Positions 20,820-32,522 of a stretch of DNA of 64,000 nucleotides are shown here, in pieces. Within the stretch, counting starts at the first letter, position 1, and the number at the start of each line of letters is the position of its first letter. Position numbers and translations under genes: made by a program. Source of the stretch: Primulina eburnea (taxonomy: Eukaryota; Streptophyta; Magnoliopsida; Lamiales; Gesneriaceae). The stretch is from the NCBI RefSeq assembly GCF_022965805.1, contig NC_133104.1, positions 20,073,071 to 20,137,070 of the forward strand, in the 5' to 3' direction. The notes below the pieces were generated by a model. It was not told the origin of the DNA. It made no database searches and saw nothing but the letters and a program-made list of their open reading frames with translations.

Positions 20820-23800
20820 ATGTCATCAATTCGCAACCCGTTTTCCGTAATTCTCGAAAAACACATTCTAACCGGACCAAACTATATCACTTGGCTAAGA
20901 AATTTAAAGATTGTCCTAAACTCGGAGAAGATCGCGTATACACTGACTGAGGCGCCCCCTGCTGAGGCTCCTATAGGCTGCACTCCTGAGGAATTGCAGA
21001 CCTACAAGGAATGGTGTGACCATGACTTGAAGGCGAAGTGTTATATGCAGGCTTCAATGAACGATGAGCTGCAAAGGCGATTCGAGGATGCAAAGAATGC
21101 TGCTGACATTCATATGCACCTCAAGGAGCTCTTCGGAGAGCAGACTCGGCCTTTGAGGCATGCCACAGTAAAGGAGCTCATCACTTTACGCATGCGAGAT
21201 GGGACTTCGGTCCATGAGCATGGCCTAAAGTTGATTGGGCTCGTGGACAAGCTCGTAGGCATGGATTTGGTGTTGCCTTCGGAGTTGACCACTGATGTGT
21301 TGCTGCTGTCGCTGCCTAGCTCTTTCGATCCTTTCGTTGTGAACTTCAATATGAACAAGCTCGAGCCCAGCCTTGAAGAGTTGGTGAACATGCTTGTGAC
21401 CTTTGAGTCCACAATCAAAAAGGAGAAGCAGGTTCTTTATGTGGGCTCTTCATCTGGCACGAAGACCGGTCCACATGGGAAGGGAAAGAAGCGTTCTTTC
21501 CAGCGCCCCAAGAAGAGCGAGCCCTTGAAGAGGCAGACTCCGAGTCCCTTAGTGGCAGCCGCGCCAGCAAAGGCTGAGAAGACTGTTGACATCTGTCACC
21601 ACTGCAAGAAGCCTGGACATTGGAGGCGTAACTGCAGGGAATATCTTGCGCAGAAGGGTTCTGCCAAAGGTATGTTCTATATTGAAGTTAACATCTCGAT
21701 TAACTCTACTTCTTGGGTATTGGATACCGGCTGTGGCTCACATCTCTGTAATGATTTGCAGGTGATGGGAAGAAGTAGGAGGCTCCGAGAGGGTGAGACC
21801 TTCTTGAGGATGGGCAATGGGGCAAGAGTTGCTGCCAAGGCCATTGGAGATGTTTATTTAATATTGAACAATGATTTTAAGCTTATTTTGAGAGATGTTT
21901 TGTATGTACCAGACTTGGTTAAAAACATTATTTCCATTTCGATGCTTGATATTGATGGATTTTCTTGTTTATTTTGCAAAGGTGTTTGCAATATTTATAA
22001 GAATGAATGTTTAGTTGGTACGGGTGAACTTGAAAACAATCTCTATACCTTAAAATTAAAAGATATTCCAATTAACAATGTCCAAGCAATAACAACAACA
22101 AATAAGCGCAAACAAGATACTCTTAATTCGGCACAACTATGGCATGCTCGATTAGGTCATATTTCCCTAAGAAGGATGAACAAGCTAGTGGGAGTTGGCA
22201 TGTTTGATATGTCCGATATTAATGCTCTCACGACTTGTGAATCCTGTCTAAAAGGAAAGATGACCAAAATTCCCTTTAAGGGCCATGCGGAGCGAGCCAA
22301 AGGGTTATTGGATTTGATCCATACCGATGTGTGCGGTCCGCTTAGCATCACCACTAAGCATGGACATGCCTACTTCATCACCTTTACCGATGACCATTCG
22401 AGGTATGGGTATGTGTATTTGATGAAATACAAGTCTGAAACCTTTGAAAGGTTCAAAGAATTCAGAAGTGAAGTAGAGAAGCAATTGGGACGAAGCATCA
22501 AGACACTTCGATCGGATTGAGGTGGTGAGTACTTGAGTGCTGAGTTCCAAGAGTATCTTAAAGAGAATGGGATTCTCTCGCAGTGGACTCCGCCCGCTAC
22601 ACCGCAGTTGAATGGTGTTTCGGAGCGTCGTAACCGGACTTTGATGGACATGGTTCGGTCTATGATGGGGTTCACAGAATTGCCGCCATCCTTTTGGGGA
22701 TATGCGCTTGAAACAGCGGCACTGTTGTTGAACAATGTCCATACAAAGGCAGTTGACGAGACTCCATATGAGATATGGATGGGTAAGCCTCCCAAGTATT
22801 CTTATCTTAGAATATGGGGGTGTCCTGCTTATGTGAAGCAGACAGTGGGAGATAAATTGGATAGTCGATCCATTTTATGCTACTTTGTGGGATATCCATG
22901 GAACTCCATTGGATATTATTTCTATCATCCCCAAGAGACAAAGGTGTTTGTTTCTAGGAACGCAACCTTTTTGGAAAAGGAATTTCTATTGGATAGAAAA
23001 GGCGAGATGATAGAACTCGAAGAGGTTCGAGAGACACCTACAGTTGTAGAACCCACACCCAATAAGCTGAGTGAAGAGATACAAGCTCCTAGGAGATCCG
23101 AGAGGGTCTCAAGACCACCTGTGAGGTATGGTCTGCTTCTTGAAGAGGGCCATGATGAGCCTAATCTTGGATGTGATCCAAGGACCTTCAAGGAAGCATT
23201 ATCGGATGCCGATTCATCCAAATGGCTTGAAGCAATGGAATCTGAGATGAATTCCATGCATTCGAACCAAGTGTGGAATCTTGTGGATCCACCTGAGGGA
23301 ACTGTTCCCATAGGGTGTAAATGGATTTACAAGAGGAAACTTGGGGCGGATGGGAAGGTATTGACCTTCAAGGCGCGATTGGTAGCAAAAGGGTATACTC
23401 AAAGGCAAGGTGTTGACTATGAGGAAACTTTTTCTCCAGTTGCGATGTTCAAGTCCATTAGGATTTTGCTAGCCATAGCTGCATGGTATGACTATGAGAT
23501 ATGGCAGATGGATGTCAAGACAGCCTTCCTTAATGGGGATATTAAGGAGGAGATTTACATGTCTCAACCTGAAGGGTTTACATCCATCGGAAGTGAGCAT
23601 ATGGTATGCAAACTTCAAAGATCTATTTATGGTCTTAAGCAGGCATCGAGGAGCTGGAACCTCAGATTCGATAGTACAATCAAAGAGTTTGGTTTTACTA
23701 AGAATCCTGAGGAACCCTGTGTGTATAAGAAGGTCAGTGGGAGTGCTGTGACATTCCTTGTTCTTTATGTTGATGACATTCTACTCATTGGGAATGATGT

Positions 23801-24752
23801 AGGAATGTTGCAATCAACAAAGATATGGTTAGCAAGTAAGTTCTCAATGCAGGACTTGGGTGAAGCATCTTTTGTATTGGGAATACAGATCTATAGAGAT
23901 AGATCAAAAAGATTGCTTGGTCTCACCCAGTCCACATACATTGATACCATCGTGAAGCGGTTCTCGATGGATGAGTCCAAGAGAGGACATCTACCAATGT
24001 GTCATGGCGTGTCCCTATCCAAGTCTATGTCTCCCAAGACTGATGCAGAGATAGCGGCGATGACACGAATTCCGTATGCTTCAGCTATTGGTAGTATCAT
24101 GTATGGGATGATATCTACACGTCCTGACGTGGCATTTGCACTAAGTGTAGTGAGTAGATATCAATCCAACCCTGGTCTTCCACACTGGAAAGCTGTGAAA
24201 GACATCCTCAAGTATTTGAGAAGGACCAATAAGTTGTTCTTGGTCTATGGGGGTGGAGAACTAAAATTGGAAGGCTATACCGACTCTAGCTTCCAAAGCG
24301 ATGTTGATGACTCGAAGTCAACCTCCGGATTCATATTCATGCTCAATGGTGGTGCTGTCTCTTGGAAGAGTTCCAAGCAAGACAGTACTGCGGATTCCAC
24401 CACTGAGGCAGAATACATTGCTGCATCAGCTGCAGCAAAGGAGGCTGTTTGGATTAGGAATTTCGTCCAAGAGTTGGGCGTCATTCCAAATGGAGTTGCT
24501 CCTATCCCGGTGATGTGCGACAACACGGGAGCCATAGCTCAGGCGAAGGAGCCGAGGTCTCATCAGAAGTCCAAACATGTATTGAGAAAGTACCACATCC
24601 TCAGAGAGATCGTGGAACGAGGAGAAGTGTCGATCGACAAAGTCGGCTCCGCAGATAATGTTGCTGATCCACTAACTAAGCCTTTACCAGGACCATCGTT
24701 CGAGAAGCATCGCGAATCAATGGGTCTAAAGTATATAGGTAGTTGGCTCTAG
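20820..24752 (+). pseudogene. gag-pol: Copia gag-pol polyprotein with one nonsense mutation
   Basis: A single frame of 1310 residue codons starts at ATG 20820 (MSSIRNPF) and ends at TAG 24752. Order: UBN2-type Gag (LTGPNYITWLRNLKIVL), CCHC knuckle CHHCKKPGHWRRNC (about 21594-21635), aspartic protease with DTGCGSH (about 21724), pre-integrase HHCC region (LWHARLGHIS), integrase core (DLIHTDVCGP and TFTDDHSRYG), RT with YVDD (about 23767), and RNase H (GYTDSSF, STTEAEYIAA). The only break is TGA at 22518-22520 inside the integrase core, where relatives have Arg before GGEY, so CGA became TGA. All catalytic motifs I looked for are otherwise present. One substitution thus separates this copy from an open polyprotein. 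Confidence 0.95.
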
Positions 24753-24756
24753 TGCA

Positions 24757-24766
24757 AGTGGGAGAT
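24757..24766 (+). other. Polypurine tract of the Copia element
   Basis: AAGTGGGAGA with one following base directly abuts the 3' LTR and overlaps nothing coding. Confidence 0.8.
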
Positions 24767-26838
24767 TGTTAGAGTAGGTGCACGTCGAGCCAAGTGTTGG
24801 GCGACTGTTCACAATGAAACTCTTTGTATAAACGATCTTTATTTTAATAATATTTCAATTTATTAATTTGGCGCATCTTTATCTTTATACCCATGCTAGT
24901 TGCATAGATAAAGTCCTTGAATATACAAATAGTAGAAAGAATATGAGATGCTCATATGATGAGTATCATGAAACTCATATTTGGAATACTGTATATTCTA
25001 AACCGTTCCTAGTCGATTCAGCCGCCACTAAGAAGGATAAAGGCCGCTCGAGTTAGAGACTAGTATCTGCGATGTGAGTACCATGTTTCATTGGTAGGGG
25101 ACATTGTGATGTCCGATCATGCAGATAGGTGCTCCTTGTAGAGTGCACTGAACAACCCTCCATAAAAGGACTTTCCAAGTGGTTCTCACTTATCGAGTGG
25201 AAAAGTCCTGGTTTATGGTTGTACAGAGTTAGTCCTTATGACCCGGGACAACATTGAGACTCTATGTGCTAGCGTTTCACTTTGACTTGTTTACCGACTC
25301 TTATGGGGTCATTAGGTGGCAAGGTTGGGTGTTACGGCGAAACATATAGGAGTCGATGCATTGTAGTCGGGGATTCACCGCTTACCTACGGGTATGGATA
25401 TCCTATGTGTTTTTCATGTATATGTGGGTTGAAATCTCTGATCAGAGTATGGTGGTAATTATGAAAGGGGTTTCATAGATTACACCATCGATGCAACCAC
25501 AACATGACACATAGTATCGATTCATTGACAACTCTCGATAAACCAATAGTTGTCGAATCGGTCGGGATATATGAGATGAAGGGACCGTACTGTACGCTAA
25601 CCATAATTGATTGGTTCTTGCAGGCACTATCATGTGATACCTAGGGAATCACGTAAGCGATGCTGCTAGACGTTTAACGTGATTGGTTGGGTACTATCAG
25701 ACTTGAGTTCTGACGTTCTTGTTATCAAGGTGTTGATAAGTAAGAATGGAGCAATTAGGGTATGCTCGAATAAGGACATGTTTAGTCCGAATCACATTAT
25801 GATGTGAACCCACGGCTAGTTGTATCAATGAACCATTGAGGGCCACACAAGTACTTGCTTTGTAAATCCCGAAGAGAAGTAAAATAGTTCAATGTGTTGA
25901 ACGGCTTGTAAATGTGTTTATGAGCGGAAAAGAAAAATTTAGAAGTATGACTTCTATGAGAGAAATATTAATTTTAATTTTTGGAAGTGTTCCTAAATTA
26001 AAATTTGGCCAAGTGAATAATGTGTTTGAAAATTGTGATTTTCATAAACATTATTATGGACTAAATTAAATTAATCCAAGTGTTGAATTAATTAAACACT
26101 AGTGGACCTAGTAGAGTCCAAATAATTATTTTAATTCAAGTGTTGAATTAATTTTATATAATTGGGCCTTGTAGAGCCCAATTGGAAATTATTATTTAAA
26201 CTAGTGGGCTTGTATAAAATTCAAGCAAAGTAGTATTGGGCTCAAATTGTTTGAAACAATAATATTAGTCCATGGGCCCTTGTGAAGGGTTTCAAGCCCA
26301 CATGCAAAGGGGATTAGGGTTTGCATGCTTGGAGTAATAGCCAAAATACTTTTTAATAAAATATTCAAAAGAAGTGCAACTTTTGAGACAACTTTTGCAA
26401 CTACCTAGGCTAGTCTCCCACTCCTCCATGCATACCTCTTGGCCGAAAATTCACAAGTTTTTACACCAATTTTCTCTCATTTTTCTCTCAAGTTTTGTTC
26501 TTCATTTTGGAGACAAAAATTCTTTCTCTTTGAAAAATCCTCAAACTTTTCTAGTGCAATTTTTGAGGGGGTTTACCTTGTGAGTGGTGGGCCTTATTTT
26601 GAAGAAAAGAAAGGTGTTGGAGGCTTGTAGATCTTCAACCTAGAAGAGTCAAGTTGTTTACAACTTGATTGGAGCCATACATCAACTTTGCTAAGTTGAT
26701 AGGTATATTTTTCTTACCTCCTATGTATGGATTTTTATTAGTAAATATAGTGCAAATCAAGGGGGCCGAAAAATGCATGATAAAATTTTAAATTTTGCTT
26801 CCGTTGCGCTTATTGCCCCCGTAACCGGTCCGCTTTCA
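24767..26838 (+). mobile_element. 3' LTR of the Copia element
   Basis: 2072 bp, identical to the 5' LTR except for two G-to-A differences seen by eye. It is followed by CACAT (26839-26843), the right TSD copy. Confidence 0.95.
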
Positions 26839-26843
26839 CACAT

Positions 26844-27743
26844 TTATTATGCTATTTCAGATTTGTATTGACTACTTGGTATTCGAGACTTCGACTACGA
26901 CACCGACTATTCGACAAGAAAGGTATAATTCATGTGGTCACGGGATTGCACAACTCGATTCAGATTTGATACGAGTTTCCCTAAATCACATACTAGATTG
27001 TTATTACATTTCATTATGTAATGTTTTGTTTATTGATTTATAGTCGAGTCCTGAGATAGGAGATATTGGCAGACTAGCCAAAAACTAGACGTTTCGGTGT
27101 ATCGACGCATAGGAGTAGATTTGCTCTATGTGTAGACCCTCGATACAGAGCTGACCGAAGTCTAGGAATAAGACGTACCGTCGCCCCGATTGGTTGAGTA
27201 GGTGACAGACCGTCTTATTCACACCGGGATCCCTAGATTAGAAATGAGTCGAGTCAAGATTTAAATGTTGAATACAGATTTGTATTCTTCTACATGTTTA
27301 GATTTTATTCATGTTACTTGATATATGCTATGCTTTTGTACATGATTATGACATTGCATGCATCCATGTTTTATACTGGGATATGTTCTCACCGGAGTTA
27401 TCCGGCTGTTGTCGTGTCTGTATGTGTGCATGGCAACAGGTGGGGCAGGATCAGGGTCACGACGAGGAAGAGAGAGTTGATAGTGTGGTGATGCCGGGTG
27501 TAGCAGCAGATTACTAGTAGTTTTTGTCTAGATCTGAACTACTTGTATTTTAGATTCGAACATTAGTTGTATCGTTGTGCTAGACAGACTTGTATGTATC
27601 TGATGTTGTTTAATTATTATAAATATATGTCATGCTTTTATTATACATTTGAATTAATGTTAAAAGCAAATTTTTGACCCACATTTTCGAACAAAGATTC
27701 AATTAAATCCCAAAAGAATTGAGTTAAAGCCCGGGTCCCCACA
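26844..27743 (+). mobile_element. 3' LTR of element C, right part
   Basis: Remaining 900 bp of the C 3' LTR, ending GGGTCCCCACA at 27743 and followed by the TSD ATAGC at 27744-27748. Confidence 0.92.
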
Positions 27744-27748
27744 ATAGC

Positions 27749-28029
27749 AATGTCCCAGCAGGTCTCTGGTGCTCAATCTTCACCTGCTGACAAGTAAGGC
27801 ACTGAGAAATGAACAAAGCAATATCTTTCTTCATATCTGGCCACTAGTAGAGTCGACGAAGATCCTGATACATCTTCGTACTACCTGGATGAATCGAATA
27901 AGGTGCGGTATGAGCCTCTGTCAAAATGTCTCGTCGAATATCGTCGCCAACAGGAACACAAATACGGCCTCTGAAAGTCACCAAACCATCAACACTCGAA
28001 CCAAACTCTGAGTTACCCCTCTCCTCAGC
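27749..28029 (-). pseudogene. pol: Element B pol, integrase N-terminal zinc-finger fragment
   Basis: This continues the B frame beyond a TGA at 28030-28032. It encodes the HHCC finger (EAHTAPYSIHPG ... CLTCQQVK) and ends HQRPAG before the insertion of C. A second stop, TAG at 27844-27846, replaces the first Trp of the conserved LYWWP motif (TGG to TAG). The plus strand there changed C to T in a CAG context, consistent with deamination at a CHG site. Confidence 0.85.
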
Positions 28030-31000
28030 TCAAGCTCTCAACTCTGTCAACTGCAAATCAGTCGACTGCTCTCTACGGATCCTGTCCGTCAAAGTAGTCC
28101 GAATGACCAACGCTGAAAGGCGAGCAATGGTTCCGGGGACTACCAAAGAAATCTCCTCTCGCTGCAAATCCATCAACAATGGCCTCTGAATCAAAGAACT
28201 CAAAGAAACACTCGATTTGCGACTCAACGCATCTGCCACAACATTCGCCTTCCCTGGGTGATAACTGATCGTCACATCGTAATCCTTGACAAGCTCTAAC
28301 CACCTCCTCTGCCGCATATTGAGCTCTTTCTGCGAAAATAGATACTTCAAACTCTTGTGGTATGTGAAGATCTCACACTTTTCGCCATACAAGTAATGTC
28401 TCCAAATCTTCAGGGCGAAAACCACAGCTGCTAGCTCCAAATCGTGCGTCGGATAATTCCTCTCGTAATCCTTCAACTGGCGAGAAGCATAGGCAATGAC
28501 CTTACCTCGCTGCATCAGCACTGCACCAAGGCCTCTCTTCGACGCATCGGTATAGACAACAAAGTCCTCAGAACCACTAGGCAATGAAAGAATAGGAGCT
28601 GTCGTCAATCTATCCTTCAACTCCTGAAATGCACTCTGGCAATCAATGGACCACTCGAACTTCACAGTCTTCCTCGTCAGATTGGACAATGGCAGGGCAA
28701 TCTTGGAAAAATCTGAAATGAAACGACGATAGTAACCCGCCAAACCAAGGAAACTGCGTACCTCAGAGACAGTGGTAGGAATAGGCCAATTCTGAATCGC
28801 CTCTGTCTTCAATGGATCAACAGCAATGCCATCCCTCGAAACAACATGGCCTAGAAAAGAAATCTGATCCAGCCAAAACTCACACTTCTTCAGCTTGGCA
28901 AACAACCTCTTCTCTCGCAACAACTGAAGAACCACTCTGAGATGCTCTGCATGAAGCTCTCTGGTCTTGGAATAGATCAAGATATCGTCGATGAAGACAA
29001 TGACAAAGCTATCCAGATAAGGCTTGAACACACGGTTCATCAAATCCATAAAGACTGAAGGGGCATTGGTCAAACCAAAAGACATCACGAGAAACTCGTA
29101 GTGACCGTACTTGGTCCGGAACGCTGTCTTAGGGATATCAGACTCCCTAACCTTCAACTGATAGTAGCCAGACCGAAGATCAATCTTCGAGAATACAGTA
29201 GCACCATGGAGCTGATCAAACAAATCATCTATCCGTAGCAACAGATACTTGTTCTTGACAGTCACTTTGTTGAGCTCCCTGTAGTCGATACACAGACGCA
29301 AAGAACCATCCTTCTTCTTGACAAAAAGAACCGGAGCTCCCCAAGGCGAAGAACTCGGTCGAATGAAACCCTTGTCCACTAGATCCTGCAATTGCGCCTT
29401 CAACTCCTTCATCTCGGTAGGAGCCATCCTGTACGGAGCCTTAGAAATAGGAACCGTACCTGGAGCTAAATCGATTGAAAACTCAACATCCCTATCCGGC
29501 GGCAAACCCGGAACATCATCCTCAAACACATCAGCAAACTCCCTCACAACATTGATATCATCAATATTCAACTTAATCAGTCTATCCACATCCACAATAG
29601 AAGCCAGAAACACATCACAACCTCTACACAGCAATCTCTCAGCCTCAAGACAAGAAATAAAAGGAAGGACCAGCGAAGTACCTGAGCTGGCGAGAACTCC
29701 TCCCTGGCCATCATCTGCAAAAGTCACCTTCTTAGCAACACAATCGATAACTGCACGGTAAGTTGAAAGCCAATCCATGAAAAGAATAACATCAAAGGCA
29801 ACCATAGGGATAACAATCAAATCAGCGAAGACAACTCGCTCCTCAATACGAACAGGGCACGCAAACACAATCGATATCGGGCACAAGACATCTCCCGAAG
29901 GCAAAACAACACTAAGCTGGAGGGGAAGAACAGAAGGAACTATACCCAAAGATCTCAAAAACAATTCAGACATAAAAGAATGAGTAGCACCAGTATCTAT
30001 CAAAGTCGTAGCTACTCTGCCTGAAATCAAAATAGTACTAGAGATCAATGAAGAATCATGATTAATACCTTCCTTCGTCATCGAAAAGATACGACCCTGC
30101 ACCTTCCCTTGGCTAGCTCCTCGTGGACAATCTCTGGCAACGTGGCCTACTGTGCCACAACGATAACAGGTATGAGTGCCATATCTGCACTCTCCTCGAT
30201 GATGCTTGCCACACTTAGGGCAAAGTGGCTTCTCGGGATCAACTGGAACTGGTGGTGGTCTAGGACTCGACTCCATTTTGCCCTTGCCCTTGAAACGATC
30301 CCTGCCCCTCTGATTAGAACCCTGGCCTCTCTGAACAACAGCTTGATGCCTCTCTTGCCTCTCTCTGGTGATGTCCTTCTCATCTTGCTCGGCCAATAAA
30401 GCTTTGGATACAATCTCCTTGAAAGTCACGGCCTTGGACATGTTGATATCACGACGAATCTCAGCTCTAAGGCCTCGAATGAAATGAGCGCCTTTATCTT
30501 TGTCATTGGAAGCAATGTACGGAGCAAATAGGCAACCCTCCTCGAACTTGAGAATATACTGACCGACATCCAAGCTCCCCTGTCGAAGATCCAAGAACTC
30601 CGTAACCTTCCTCGCTCGAAGTGCATCGGGAAAGTACTTGTCGTAGAACAGGTCAGTGAACTCTGACCACTTCAGAGTCGAAACATCAACACTGACCTTG
30701 GTTGCATTCCACCAAATGCGGGCAGCCTTAACCAACATGAAAACAGCACAACTGATCCTCTCTTTGTCCTCGTACTGGAGATGATCGAAGATCGCCTCTA
30801 AAGCCTTGACCCACTCGACAGCAACTAACGGATCGGTGCTACCTGCAAACTCTGGCGGATCCATCCTCTTGAAAGCAGAAAAGACGACATCAGTGCCAAC
30901 AGCCTGAGCAACCTGACCTCTCACTTGGCCTCTACCCTGTCCAGTACCTTGCATACGAATGAGCTGCTGAATCTGCTCGCTATGCACCTTAGCCTGCTCC

Positions 31001-31080
31001 TTAAGCAACTTGCCGAACTCATCGACAACTCTAGAGGAAGAACTATCCTCACCCTCTACTGCTTTCCTCTTAGGTGGCAT
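28030..31080 (-). pseudogene. gag-pol: Element B gag-pol, 5' part: Gag, protease, RT and RNase H
   Basis: A 1016-residue open frame starts with MPPKRK. Gag core is about residues 70-240; an upstream Cys/His stretch precedes the CCHC knuckle [14 protein letters not shown] (305-318); protease motif [10 protein letters not shown] is about 360-369; RT spans about 550-725 with FIDD near 696-699; RNase H spans about 838-960. Odd points: the RNase H catalytic Asp expected in 'FTDHKSL' is Tyr (residue 907), RT has KYLLLRIDD where relatives have KYPLPRIDD, and MSFGL replaces MPFGL. The frame ends at TGA 28030, within the RNase H-integrase linker, and the remainder lies at 27749-28029 and 8454-9540. 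The copy is certainly inactive. Confidence 0.92.
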
Positions 31081-31211
31081 ACTCTACAATTGGTCACAAG
31101 ACACCAATCAATATATAACAATGGATAGATGCAAGAAAACATACCCGGACAGTAGAAAGTAGACGAAGTCATATGCATTGGTCCGAAGAACACCGCTCTG
31201 ATACCACTAAA
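31081..31211 (-). other. Untranslated leader of element B
   Basis: About 130 bp separate the gag ATG from the 5' LTR, including the PBS. No other feature is seen. Confidence 0.75.
31195..31206 (-). other. Primer-binding site of element B
   Basis: TGGTATCAGAGC on the minus strand, five bases from the LTR end at 31212; initiator tRNA-Met type. Confidence 0.9.
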
Positions 31212-32522
31212 TGTGATACCCTGACCCGTAACAATAAAAATAATACAGCGGAAATAAAATTTTCTTTTAAAATATGGAAGGAGTTTCAAAATACATTTCA
31301 TAAAAATGTTTACAAAATAATCACATGATCATTCAAATGACATACAAAATACAAAACAATCATTCTTATGATCATGTCCCAAAATGATACAAAACAATCT
31401 TCCTTCCAACGGTGTATGCATATGACTCCCATCCAAGATCACTGTCCTGGTCGGTCACTCTTATCTGCATCACATGAAAATAACTGAAATGAGAATAAAT
31501 CTCAGCAAGTGGAACTTTACATAGCAATGATACAATATACTCTGTAAATCATGACTTTGAAATCATAAATACCATCAACTCTGAAACATGAATACTGTAG
31601 CAATAACTGTAGCAATAGCATATCAATAAGATAGCAATAAGATGGTATTCTCTTTTCTCTGGTTGGATTGATATCAATAGTATCTCTGTCTGTGGTTGCA
31701 AATATCCCATCGATATAAATCGATAACTGTGAGGGATAAAAGCCTATGGTCGATGATCATCTAATTGCATGCAATGCTCTGACTATGATAAATCAATCCA
31801 ATAAAACATTTGAACTCTGAATAGCATTTAAAGCCGTCGTTTCACAATCTTATTTTCTCTTGTATTCCCTTTTAACAATAGTGAGACATACAATGCCTCC
31901 AATAGATAATCAATGAAATCAATACATAACAATGGATCAATTGAAAGGAATATCACTTTAAAATCTTTAAAACACAATACATATATCATCATGTGAGCAA
32001 AGGGATGAAATTCCACTTACAAACCAATAGAACACCCCCAAACTAACTCTTGGTACACCACCTACAACAATAATCCATAAACAACACCAATATCAAGTCT
32101 AAATCCACAAATACAAGTCAAATAATCCATTAAACCAACCAATACAACACCCTATAACAACTCATCTCCAAAAACCATGATAGAATCGCACCAAAAACTT
32201 ACCTAAGCTTCCTAGCACCAAGGAGAACGTCGATCTCAAGTCGGAAATCCAAATAACTCCAAGAATCAAAGGTAGGAAGCAAAAGAAATGGATGAAAACC
32301 CTTGCAAATGGAGAGAAAAATCGGAAATGAAGAAGGAGATAAGGTATGGTATGGCCAACAACTCCCAAAAAGCAACTAAATATCTCGCCCATTCTTACAC
32401 CGCGGGTGCGGTCACACAAGCACCGCGGGTGCGCTAAGCTCACGGCATTCCAACAAAATTCCCATGCACGAAGACCGCGGGTGCGGTGCTACAATTACCG
32501 CGGGTGCGGTGCACACCGCGGG

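Larger units (their letters stand above)
16915..26838 (+). mobile_element. Ty1/Copia retrotransposon, full length, very young
   Basis: 9924 bp with two 2072-bp LTRs (16915-18986, 24767-26838) and a perfect 5-bp TSD. PBS 18989-19000, a 1.8-kb untranslated leader, then one gag-pol frame (20820-24752) with a single stop. Domain order Gag-PR-IN-RT-RH is diagnostic of Copia. By eye the LTRs differ at two positions only (17955/25807 and about 18400/26252, both G versus A). I did not assign a Copia lineage. Confidence 0.96.
9541..27743 (+). mobile_element. Element C: Ty3/Gypsy chromovirus, interrupted by Copia in its 3' LTR
   Basis: This plus-strand element has a 5' LTR 9541-11233, PBS 11239-11250, a single-frame gag-pol (11491-16011, two stops), PPT before 16113, and a 3' LTR 16113-16914 plus 26844-27743. 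Flanking TSDs are ATAGC. Net LTR lengths are 1693 and 1702 bp, with scattered substitutions and small indels, so it is older than the Copia inside it. Gag and LTR sequences relate it to A, D and the solo LTR at 32523. Confidence 0.94.
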
